From Solanum dulcamara (Eukaryota > Streptophyta > Magnoliopsida > Solanales > Solanaceae), in the NCBI RefSeq assembly GCF_947179165.1, contig NC_077243.1, positions 47,136,501 through 47,200,500 on the forward strand: a stretch of 64,000 bases of DNA, in the 5' to 3' direction. Shown here piece after piece: positions 35,593 through 45,619 of the stretch. The number at the start of each line of letters is the position of its first letter. The first letter of the stretch is position 1. The notes beneath the pieces are model-generated. The model had not been told where the DNA came from. It was given only the letters and a program-made list of their open reading frames with translations, and searched no databases. Position numbers and translations under genes: made by a program.

Positions 35593-36750
35593 TCCTTCCC
35601 CCCTTTAGAACTTTCATCCTAGAATGTGAACCAAAACCCTTCTCAAGATCTTATAACGACTATATAGAGGGTTTCTCTGTTCGATTTTAATAACACATAC
35701 TTTCAATGAACAATCAATATCACAGTTCCAAAGGTTGGTTTTACCTGTAGATGTAGAGAATAGGTAGGAATACTTGTGCTTCATTTCCCTTTCAGCTCCC
35801 CAGGTCATTTCTTTGCGACTCTCATTTCGCCATAACACCTTGACGGAAGTTACGTCCTTAATTCACCACCTCTACTCCACTGATCCAGGATGGTGACTGG
35901 TTGCTTCTGGTAGGATAACTCCTTTGTGACCTGGATATCCTCCGCGGAATATACTCGGGATAGATCACCAACACACTTGTGAAGCATTGATACTTAGAAG
36001 ACTAGATGTACTGCTTCCATATCCGCCGGTAAGTCCAACTCGCAAGCAACATTGCTTATTCGGCAGAGGGTTTGATAAGAGAAAATGCAACTCGGACTAA
36101 GGTCCTCTTTCTTGCTGACTCTCATCACTTTCTCTGTGGATGATACTTTCAAGAGTTCTTATTTATAACTTGAAACTCTAGAGATCAACGTCGATTATCT
36201 GTATATGACTTCTGTCAACTCGGAGCTGCTAATAATCTCTCTCGAATAAGCTTTACTTTCTATACCGCTTATTGAACCACATCTGGGCATATTATTCATG
36301 TTTTACTACCATTAAACAAATCAATTGCCGACTTACATTGTCCGCCATACCAAGTCTCATACAAGTCCATCTGGATACTAGAATGATAGTTAATATCGTA
36401 AGTACTTTTGACAGGTGGTAGGCAATTGTTTGAGCTACCTTTGGAGTCAACCGTATAGGCCCGCAACATATCATCTAATATTTAGATAGTAAGTTTAGTT
36501 TGTCCATCAGTCTCAGGGTAAAATGATGTACGAAGACCTATCTGTCTTCCTAATCTATTCGTAAACCAATCTTCGGTAGTTAACTGTAAATTAGGCTTCT
36601 TCATCTATGAAAATAGCTATGGGAAATCCGTAAGGTCCTACCACCCTCTTGACCTATAATTTCATACCATTTTAGCTGAGTAGGCTGTCTTTGATTGGAG
36701 GAACATGGGCTGATCTTGTTAATCTGCGGATAACATTCCATATAGAATTA
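35593..36750 (-). pseudogene. A4 integrase and chromodomain-like tail, decayed
   Basis: Minus strand from 36750 down: core relics RLTRSAHVPPIKDSLLS, TSFYPETDGQTKLTI and LDDMLRAYTVDSKGSSNN, then YHSSIQMDLYETWYGG (36380-36340). The C-terminal domain survives in pieces (LDLPADMEAVHLVF near 36020). The tail VKVLWRNESRKEMTWGAERE ends in YSYLF (35850-35755). Frames are shifted and stops frequent. No reverse transcriptase or protease is found upstream. Confidence 0.75.
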
Positions 36751-38367
36751 TCTGTCTGAGGGTGCAAAGTGAGTTTTGTAGCCAAGGTCGTGTTGTGGAA
36801 TCTTCGACCTCGTACATTACTTCTTGTCTTTTTTAAATGACATGAACTGGTACCCTCACCTTTTTGGGTTTTGCTTTTTGCCCATCAGAGTCAGCTACCA
36901 AGTTGTGCTGAAGTCCCCTCACACAATGACCTGTATAGCTGTTTTGTGGTTTGCCTATCATTATCTGGTATTATATTAATGATCTGTGGCATACAAGTGC
37001 GCCGTCTGTTAGTAATCAGCTAATCCTGTTTGCTTTCCTTAAGCCCTTTTAGAATTCCCTTAACGTAACTTATAACACTCTAGGTACATAATCTCATGTC
37101 GTTGCTTCGCTACTAGTTCGGATTCTTCCATCTCATGCGATCATATAAGCACTAACGCACCGGATCCCACCGGAATTTTGAAGTTAAATGTTCTTGGGCG
37201 AGAGTAGTACTAGGATGGGTGACGCCCCTGGAAATCCTCGTGTCACGTTCTATTGCAATCCTTGCAATAATGTGCGAAGGAACTCAACCTAGCCCAAGAT
37301 TTACCTTAGCATCTTCTCGCTAGTCTTCATGCTTTTCCTTGGCCTCTCTTTCTCTATCTTACACTTGACATCGGGATCGATCGTTGGTTCAACAACGGTT
37401 ACGTCCTATTTTTCCCTTAGTACTCACCCCATCTCGGTAGTTTGGTCTAACCTATCTTGACATCTCTCTGTAACGTATCCAAAACATCCTAGCTCATTTT
37501 CTCGTGTACTTCTCACTTGACCCTATACTCAACATATACATATCCATAGGTTGCATAACTATTCTAATACAACCTGTATAAGATAGAAATAATCTTTTCA
37601 TTTCCCAACCCATCTTGCTTTACATATTGACTTCACACTAGAAATTGCTCGCGCCAACGCTATTTTGTCCTACTCCTTTCTTTTCTTCCTTTACGTACTC
37701 CTTGGTCTCCTCATTTCCTACCGTAACAGATTTTCTATTCTTTCTCCTTGCTACTTGTATGTCACCATATTAGCAGCCAATGACGTTGTTGCCATATCTT
37801 AATCTTTACCTAAACACAGCTCTACTACCCTTTACATGGTCCTTAGTTTGCTTAGTCCTACTCTCTTATCTTATTCACCCCTTATGGTAGGCACCCATCC
37901 CTTAGGGTTCTACCAATGATTCTTTGCACGGTCTAAGATACCGCGGCTCTTATTTGTTTATTATTGGCCTCGAGCTCCTGTGAACTTGTGCCAATATGGG
38001 ATCTCGCTTGAAATTTAAGCATTCCTATCAACATGTGATAGTGTAAGTTGATTTCATCTCACGCATGTAATTTTCTTGTCCTCTTCCCCCCTTTAGGGCG
38101 TACCCATGTCATCCTCTATTTATTTTCAAATGTTCATACGCATATGATTCTGTACTAACACATTTGACATACTGCACCATGTCTACACCTTTTGTTAACT
38201 CATCTATATTTTAGGTTGCCCCTGTAAGAAACCTTAATACAACCATAGGGTGCTTAGAATTCTTGATAAATAGTACACAATCTAGTACAAGTACTGGTAC
38301 TCGAGTCATATAACTAATGTAGTAGCTTAGTCAAAGCCGCATTTCCTTCCTCGCAATTAGTACGTCA
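36751..38367. other. A4 internal segment without recognised genes
   Basis: About 1.6 kb where gag, protease and reverse transcriptase would be expected. No domain motif is seen in any frame. It holds the 5S-derived stretch at 37133-37250. It may be a degenerate or replaced internal region as in large non-autonomous derivatives. Confidence 0.5.
37133..37250 (+). pseudogene. 5S rRNA-derived sequence
   Basis: Aligns along its whole length with plant 5S rRNA. Nearly intact segments are ATGCGATCATA, GCACTAACGCACCGGATCCC, GGGCGAGAGTAGTACTAGGA followed directly by TGGGTGAC, and ATCCTCGTGT. The internal control region for RNA polymerase III is well kept in its C-box half (GAGAGTAGTACTAGGATGGG) and weaker in the A-box half (AGTTAAATGTTC, usually AGTTAAGCGTGC). 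It is on the opposite strand to the host element. It has several substitutions, so it is not a working 5S gene. Possible sources: a Cassandra-type TRIM (these carry 5S in their LTRs), a 5S-type SINE, or direct capture. Confidence 0.9.
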
Positions 38368-38511
38368 CTAGGATCTATCGCACGATCTTAGATATGAAAG
38401 AAATGTAACATCCTAAATGCCTTGTAGCCTTCTGTTTATAGATGTGGCACGCAACACTCTGATAAACAAGACTCTACTAGACACGGTCTGTAGATATTCT
38501 AAGTAAGGACC

Positions 38512-38523
38512 GCTCTGATACAA
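38512..38523 (-). other. tRNA-iMet primer-binding site, first copy in A4
   Basis: GCTCTGATACAA is the reverse complement of the iMet primer site TGGTATCAGAGC with one mismatch. It lies 4 bases from the LTR edge TGTCACGACCC at 38528. Confidence 0.85.
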
Positions 38524-38527
38524 CTTC

Positions 38528-39650
38528 TGTCACGACCCAACTTTGTAGGCCATGATTGGAGTCTGACCTGGACCCCCGTATACATAAATCTCAACTATAA
38601 GAACTATACACAAGAATCCAGAGGGTGATAACAAATTCATCTGCATATAGCCTCTTTCATTTGCACCATGTCATGCAAGGGCTGACAAGGCTGCCTTAAC
38701 ATAATAACATTTACAATATGCCATACAGGAACAACTGAATCAAACTCGTAAACAACCCACCTACATATGTCTATAGACCTCTAAGAATATTAACAGTGAC
38801 ATATGGCGGGACAGGTCCCCCACCGTACCCCTGAATAAACAACTATATACATTATACGATCAACATCAAAAGCTAGGATTCGGAATAGTGGAGCACTTCC
38901 AACATAGCTGAGTGGGAGTCCTAAGCTGGTGGATCTCCAAAGTAAGTATCTGTACCTACGGACATGAAATGCAGACCCCCCAAAGAAAGGGAGGTCAGTA
39001 CGATATATGTACTGAGTATGTAAAACATAACACATCATAACTGAGACCATAACTGAAACAAGGATGCAGAAGAGAATTAACAAATTAATGTACCTGCACC
39101 ATAAGGCACATAGTCATATACATCATCATACGTTGTGCCTGACTAGATAAGAAACTCAGTATCATAACTATTTCATCATATTACCATATCACCATATCAT
39201 CATCCCCTCTCATAATGCATATTATTTCATTAAGTCATCATATACGGTATCATATCATTGTATACGGCATAATCTTATCATATATGTCATCATAGTACAT
39301 CCGGTCCACTATGGGCCTCAAGGTCACAAGTGTATCCCTATATTTTCATATTCATGCCTACGTAAGTATCTGGCCCTTTAGTATCGCACTTGGCCCCTTT
39401 ATGGGACTCGGTGCCATTATCATATAGTAAAATGTACTGAGAAATGTTTGGCCCAATCCATAATTTAAAACAATGTCGAAGAACGTATGTCTCGATCCAC
39501 ATTTTCATCATTTCATCATATATATATATATATATCCAGCTCGGGACTCAGTGAATAAATTCATCACATACGGCATCATCGTATGCTTCAACTTCATCGT
39601 ATACGGAATTTTATCATCATATACTTCATACATACATGTAGACATATGTA
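38528..39650 (-). repeat. Extra partial family A LTR inside A4
   Basis: From TGTCACGACCC it follows the right LTR (40166 on) closely for about 1.1 kb, including the GAAATGCAGACCCCCC and ATATGTACTGAGTATG blocks, then breaks off near 39650 after ATACATACATGTAGACATAT. It sits directly beyond a primer site, as a true right LTR should. Confidence 0.8.
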
Positions 39651-40165
39651 GGGGGATATTTCCTACTATCCCAAACTTGCACTCAGGAAATACCAACAAT
39701 TTCTCACAGAGCCAACATATTTATATTCATATCAACGCCACACAGAGCACCTAATATCAACAATATAAAATAGTGGACTTACCTCGTATGTCCAACTCGA
39801 ACTTCACCTGTTACACTTTCCTATCTACTTTTCCCTTCATTCTTCGACTTAACATTTCAATCTTCTTACCTTATCAGCATGCCTCCTTCACACCATTACT
39901 TACCTATATACTGGGTAGCTTCCAATATCATCCATCATTTTCTTCTGTCGATGTCGTCCTTTAGCTAAAACCAAAGGTTACAAAAAGGAATATCATATCC
40001 TATGTCTAGGATCTATCGCACGATCTTAGATATGAAAGAAATGTGACATCCTAAATGCCCTATAGCCTCCTATTAATAGATATGGCGTGCAACATACCAA
40101 TAAACAATACTCTACTAGACATAGTTTGTAGACATTCCGAGGAAGGATCGCTCTGATACCACTTC
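39651..40165 (-). other. Second leader segment of A4 with perfect primer site
   Basis: From 40006 (CTAGGATCTATCGCACGATC) to the LTR edge it repeats 38368-38527. The first 350 bp differ from what precedes 38368. The iMet primer site at 40150-40161 (GCTCTGATACCA) is a perfect reverse complement of TGGTATCAGAGC. Confidence 0.8.
40150..40161 (-). other. tRNA-iMet primer-binding site, second copy in A4
   Basis: Perfect 12-base match on the minus strand, 4 bases from the LTR edge at 40166. Primes minus-strand cDNA synthesis. Confidence 0.9.
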
Positions 40166-41177
40166 TGTCATGACCCAACTTCGTAGGCCGTGACTGGGGT
40201 CTGACTGGACCCCCGTATACATAAATCTCAACTATAAGAAATATACACAAGAATCCAGAGGGTGATAGAAAATTCATCTACATATAGCCTCTTTCATTTG
40301 CACCATGTCATGCTAGAGATGATAAGGCTACCTTAACATAATAACACTTATAATATGCCATATAGGCACAACTGAATCAAACTCACAAACAACCCCTCTA
40401 CATATGTCTACATACCTCTAAGAATATTAACAGTGACATATGGAGGGACAGGTCCCCCTTCATACCCCTAAATAAATAACTATATACAATATACGATCAA
40501 AACCAAAAGCTAGGCTCCGGAATAGTGGAGCACTTCCGACATAGCTGAGTTGGATTCCTAAGCTGGCGGATCTCCAAAGTAAGTATCTGTACCTGCGGGC
40601 ATGAAATGCAGCCCCTCCTCCAAAGAAAGGGAGGTCAGTACGATATATGTACTGAGTATGTAAAATATAACACATCATAGCTGAGACCATAGCTGAAACA
40701 AAGATGTAGGGGACAAGTGTAACAATTAAAAAATTAATGTACCATCCCCTTAGGACACGTAGTCATATACATCATCATACACTATTCCCGGCTCGCTAAT
40801 GAACTCGGTATCATAACTATTTCATCATATCACCATATCACGATATCATCATCCCCTCTTATCATGTATATTATTTTATCAGGTCATCGTATATGGTATC
40901 ATATTATCGTATACGACATCATATTATCATATACAACATAATTTTATCGTATATGTCATCATAGTACATCCGGTCCACTATGGGGCTTGGGGTCACAAGT
41001 GTATGTCTATATTTTCATATGCATGCCTACGTAAGTATCCATCCCTTTAGTGAGGGACTCAGTGAAAGAGTAGTGTACATAATGTAACACACTCGACCCC
41101 TTTATGGGACTCGGTGCCATTATCATATAGTAAAATATACCGAGGAATATTTGTCCCGATCAACATTTTCATCATAT

Positions 41178-41222
<45 letters not shown>

Positions 41223-42335
41223 GCCTGGGACTCGGTGAATAACTTCATCACATATGGCGTCATCATATTCTTCAACTTCATTATCTACGAAATTTCATCA
41301 TCGTATACTTTATACATATATATATATATATAGCCTGCTTGGGACTCAATGAAGGAATAATAAAGTTATGTAAGATAACATTCCCAGCCCATCATGGGAC
41401 TCGGTGAAAGAAGGATTACCATATGCACGAGTAGAGTAGTGAGAAACCATATGCAACTAGGTCATCTCCTTAGACTTAATGAAACAGTCAAGTGAACCGT
41501 CACTTGAAAACCAGGGAAGTAATTCTCTGAGGTACCCTTTAGATGTTATTAGGGATTTTATCAATTAGGGCCTCAGGAACCATAGGCTTGTACCAAGATA
41601 ATGCCACATAGTTTATGCAATCAAAGACACATTTTATGCAGTTAGACACATAGCTTATGCAATCAGAGATACAACTTATGCAATCAGAGACATTTATCCT
41701 CTCAGAGCCTTTCAAAATAAAAGCTTATATTTCCACTTACTATTCAACATATAGGTGGCTCGGGAGTAGTAATCTAGCTACTTTAGGACCCTTAGTATTC
41801 AGAAGTGACTACGAGTCACGAATTATATCTAGAACCTATAACTGGAATTACCTCTAAACTCATATTAGACATCATTTCACTTACCTTAAGCGATTTCAAC
41901 GAAAGGCTAGGAATCCACTTATTGTAGGAGTTCTAACATCTAGAAGTGAACAAGGGTCTTGACTCCTACTCAACGCTTTATGAATAGAATGACTCCCAAA
42001 TTTCATATGTATATAACTTAAGGCTAAGACATGCAAAAAGAAAAGAAAGGGTAAGCTTCACATACCTTTTGTGGATTAACTGTAATCTAGCTCGCCTCGC
42101 TACCTCCTTGACATAATAACTTGAGAGTAATACTGAGTTTAATGACCTTTCGCTTTCCGATTTCCAACTCTACAACCAAGTAACCATAGGAATCATTTCC
42201 TTATCCAATACCCTCCCTGCAACATCTGTACCTAAGCTTCAGCAGGGTAAGATGTGCAGGGTGAGTTGCAGCATGTGGACCTGCACCATGGCCTCAAAAC
42301 TTTGCAGGATTGTAGCACATACTATTTTCACAAGG

Positions 42336-42565
42336 CCCAGGAAGTTTCAGCCCAAACGGATAATTCGAGACGTTAGGCGAGCGACCTTGAAAAAATCACC
42401 TGCCTTAAGCATAAAGAGAAAGCATTTTGATGTTTGGAACTTCCAACTTGGGTAAAAAGCCTTCAAATTTTTCAGGTGTAAAGAAAAGGCTATAAGTGCA
42501 GACCTCATGAAGTTTCAACTCAAATGGATAATTGGAGACGTTAGTCGAGCGACTTGGACAAAGCT
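42336..42565 (+). repeat. About 170-bp tandem repeat at the 5' part of X
   Basis: AAGTTTCAGCCCAAACGGAT and GACGTTAGGCGAGCGACCTT (42340-42390) recur as AAGTTTCAACTCAAATGGAT and GACGTTAGTCGAGCGACTTG (42510-42556). Repeated 5' monomers are known as promoters of some LINEs; that role here is a guess. Confidence 0.75.
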
Positions 42566-43697
42566 AACAATCTCCAAAGCACAATCTCAGGTCTTTTCCT
42601 CTTTGCTAGCTTGTGTAAATCCTTTCTTGCCTGGGTTTGCTTGTTGTATTATTGCAGGTTGCTGGAGTGATACATCAACAGGACTTAACAACAAATACAT
42701 AGAGCTCATCACAGATACAACCATCAAATCAAAAATCCCCACTAAGAGGACTTCATATGGCCCCTACTGGTTATTCTGTTTGGTTGGATGTTTGTATTCT
42801 ATTGATGGTCTATATGTAGACACAATAGCATCAGGGGCACCTTGGAAAATTAAAGGCAATAACATGGAGATAGCAGCCTACCATGTTAGGAATTCATCAA
42901 CACATCAGCCCTCCTTTCAGGCCAATTTCTCTTATGAAATACCTGCAGCAACAATTCATCACAAGAATTTTGCAGCTCTTTGCTTTTTGTCTTTGGAAGC
43001 AACAAGGAGCTGCATACAGGTCTGCAACAACTTTCATACTGGTTTGGGTCCTTTGCTACTTCTTGTGCAGGTCTACAAAGCCTCAAACAAAGGAAGACAA
43101 CAGACCCACATGCAGGGGCCTCATCTATTCCCTTCAGCATTCCTTACATTCAGGATGCACTCCTTCCATTCATCCAGATGGAAGACTCTCTCTGGAAATG
43201 CTATAGGGGCTGCAGTAACCTGGGGCTTCTATGGAGCAGCACACTCAGCTTGCCATCCACATTATCTATTATCAACACACCCCAGCAACAACTCCACCAA
43301 CCTGCAACAGACAAGGAACAAATACAAGTTAATAGTTACAGCAGTGTGGTTTGTTGGTTTTGTTTATCTGTGCAGGTACTCCAAGACTCCTTTGGAGGAA
43401 ACAAGAAACTGTCTACAGGTTTGCAACAATCCCCACAACTATCACACTTGTTTGGTTCCTTGTTTGCTTGTTTGTGCAGGTAAACAAAGTCACAGACAAA
43501 GGGACATAACAACCACATTTTCAAGGGCCTCACATATTCCCATCAACTCTCCATGCATACCTGTTGCATTCATTAAACAATTGCAGCAGCCTCCTTCCAT
43601 ACAAGTCCTTTGGAACTCCTTGACTGTTTTCATCGATGAGAAGACAAGAAGACGGAGCTCCAACAAACACAATGCTGATTATACAACATCCACCTGA
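42507..43697 (+). CDS. Hypothetical 396-codon frame in retroposon X
   Basis: The longest open frame in the window. The protein has hydrophobic stretches (YWLFCLVGCLYSIDG, LGPLLLLVQVY, VWFVGFVYLC) and an internal duplication: the run CIQVCNNFHTG...LVQVYKASNKGRQQTH recurs as CLQVCNNPHNYHT...LVCAGKQSHRQRD about 130 residues on. I recognise no family. Other plus and minus frames across 42.9-43.6 kb are also open, so the lack of stops may come from base composition rather than selection for protein. Confidence 0.25.
   Translation: MKFQLKWIIGDVSRATWTKLTISKAQSQVFSSLLACVNPFLPGFACCIIAGCWSDTSTGLNNKYIELITDTTIKSKIPTKRTSYGPYWLFCLVGCLYSIDGLYVDTIASGAPWKIKGNNMEIAAYHVRNSSTHQPSFQANFSYEIPAATIHHKNFAALCFLSLEATRSCIQVCNNFHTGLGPLLLLVQVYKASNKGRQQTHMQGPHLFPSAFLTFRMHSFHSSRWKTLSGNAIGAAVTWGFYGAAHSACHPHYLLSTHPSNNSTNLQQTRNKYKLIVTAVWFVGFVYLCRYSKTPLEETRNCLQVCNNPHNYHTCLVPCLLVCAGKQSHRQRDITTTFSRASHIPINSPCIPVAFIKQLQQPPSIQVLWNSLTVFIDEKTRRRSSNKHNADYTTST
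43006..43520 (+). repeat. About 400-bp duplication within X
   Basis: GCTGCATACAGGTCTGCAAC (43009) matches CTGTCTACAGGTTTGCAAC (43408), and in each copy about 55-70 bp later a pyrimidine-rich run ends in TGTGCAGGT (43068 and 43473) followed by an ACAAAG word. A third TGTGCAGGT is at 43370. The TGTGCAG/GT words look like plant 3' splice acceptors. Confidence 0.7.
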
Positions 43698-43723
43698 AAC
43701 TCTTTGCTTGTTTACTTGCTGAT

Positions 43724-44005
43724 GTGCAGGCATATAAAACAGCAACAATGGACCCTTACAAAGTGCAAGGCACCTTCAGTCAAACATTTAAGCCAGGGCT
43801 GCAGCCTTGGAACTCTTCCCAAGCAAGCTGGCTGCTATGGCTACATCTACTTCCTATCATTTCATCCCCCTTAGCTGCAATTGTTGTTGCTGCAAATTTC
43901 CTTAGACCTACTTGGTACGATATGTCTAAAAAGAGCAAAGATGAAAAGAATTTCCCCAACCCATGCGAGATAGAAGGTTCGTATACTTTTTGTTCCTCAA
44001 TGTAG
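43724..44005 (+). CDS. Hypothetical 93-codon frame in retroposon X
   Basis: Includes a hydrophobic segment WLLWLHLLPIISSPLAAIVV, long enough to span a membrane, then a basic tail (DMSKKSKDEKNF). No homology recognised. Coding status doubtful. Confidence 0.15.
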   Translation: MQAYKTATMDPYKVQGTFSQTFKPGLQPWNSSQASWLLWLHLLPIISSPLAAIVVAANFLRPTWYDMSKKSKDEKNFPNPCEIEGSYTFCSSM

Positions 44006-45619
44006 CTATGCCTGAGTCGTAGCATATTTGAATAGGACTAGTGTAGGCTACTTTCTTGTTTTCTCATGGAAGGGGAGAGTCTCCCTCATTTATGCTTTAT
44101 TAGTCGATTTGTACCGGGAGGAGTCCTCTCATAGGTTTACTGCTTTCTAGTTATAGATAGCCCCCTTTTTCGTTTCGGGGATGAGTTAGCCGACCTTAGT
44201 AGGTTAGCCGACTTATGAACCAAGATAGGATTGGAGGTAAGGTTTTATGTCCCCCTCCTTGTATTTTTACTTTTGTTATTTATGTTAAGGCTTGGGGGTG
44301 TTGCTCAACCCCTGACTGTGCACGAGAGGTGGGAGCCTCGTGTAGGGTCTGTTCCCATAAAAAATAAAAATAAAAAAAAACTAGTTTAAAAGTTACCGAA
44401 AATCGGGCAGCATCTCCCCTATAACTTCAACATCCCCAAGATTAAATGTAAAAAACCATACCAAAAACAAAAACCATAAGAATATATAGAAATAACTCAC
44501 TTCAATATTACACAATACAACTCCAAACAACTAGCTCAAAACTACGATACCAAAATAGAGTTTTTAACCTTTATTTCATAAAACCTTTAACCATACTAAA
44601 TGGGGGGTCGTGTGGCTTAACCCAGAAGAACCCATACCCTTTTTAGGACCCTTTACATCCCTGCAACACACAAGCACACCAGCTAAAACTGTGGCCCACA
44701 ATCACAATACCCTACGCGACTTCGATTTAGCTATGACGACTTTAATTTAGTTTGTTTCTAACGTCAAACATCCTTATGCAATTTTTCCACTTCCAAAATT
44801 ATTTAAGACATTTAATATACTTTATAAAATCATCATAAACTCTAATTTGAAAGGTAAAACCTTACCTTTCCCAAAACTCGCCAAACTCACAAAAACTTGC
44901 CTCGGAAGTTCCTTTAGAGCGACTAAAACTTTGTGGCTGCTTGCTAACATTTTGGTGATGATCCAAACCATAAATTTACATTACTAAAATCTTCATAGAT
45001 AATTAATTCACAGAACGAAATTGGAGGCTTACCTTTCTTTCTCCTTGGCCGAACCTACTCTCTCTCTAGTTCTAGATTTTTCTTCTCTTCTTTCTTTCTC
45101 TAGAAGTCTCTTGAACTAGAAAGATAAATGACTTTCTTGTAGATAAGAATGAGTCATAACATATATATATGCTACTTTACGGGGGTAGCATGTGTCAACC
45201 CCTAAGTGGTGACACGTGTCAAGCCCTCATTGGGTCAACACATCCCTTCCTCCTACCATAGGCTGCCATATGGCAGGTGGGGGTCCACCCCTTGCTCCAG
45301 CTTCTTCCACGTGTCACTCTCCCTTGCTTCCACATGGCACTCTCTCATGCTTTCATATGTCACTCTTTTTTTCTCTTCGTGGGTTCGTAATCTCATCTTA
45401 CTTTATGAACCTATGTAATTCTTGCTACGTAAGCGTGCTATTTACTCAATTAGCTTAAGTATGTAAGATTTCCAAGCTGGTAGCTTACATAAGTAAGTCG
45501 ATTCCTACGACTCATTATTTGGTCTCCAACTTCTTCCGCATTCCTACAATGCTATTTCTAATCTTCCCTATCATGAGGTGTCACATTCTCCCTTCCTTAG
45601 AGTTGTTTGATAGTGTTAT

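Larger units (their letters stand above)
42216..44380 (+). mobile_element. Unclassified A-tailed retroposon X
   Basis: The right LTR of A4 breaks off at ATACCCTC (42208-42215) and resumes at CTAGTTTAAAAGTTACCG (44381). The left LTR is continuous there (34146-34175), so the 2.17 kb between is an insert. It ends in an A-rich tail (AAAAAATAAAAATAAA-type, 44357-44380), so it came by reverse transcription on the plus strand. No target duplication is seen; about 12 bp of target seem lost. It is less AT-rich than its surroundings, shows two sets of internal duplications, and has no reverse transcriptase, LTR, tRNA-like head or domain I recognise. It may be a processed transcript, a non-autonomous LINE partner or a new class. 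Confidence 0.65.

Noticed and set aside
40150..40161. Primer-site match as part of a tRNA gene
   Set aside because: Only the 12-base iMet 3' complement is present, next to an LTR edge; no cloverleaf can be made from the flanks.
42507..43697. The 396-codon frame as a host gene
   Set aside because: It lies wholly inside an A-tailed insert in an LTR, has no known domain, and overlaps other open frames on both strands. Kept only as a doubtful frame.
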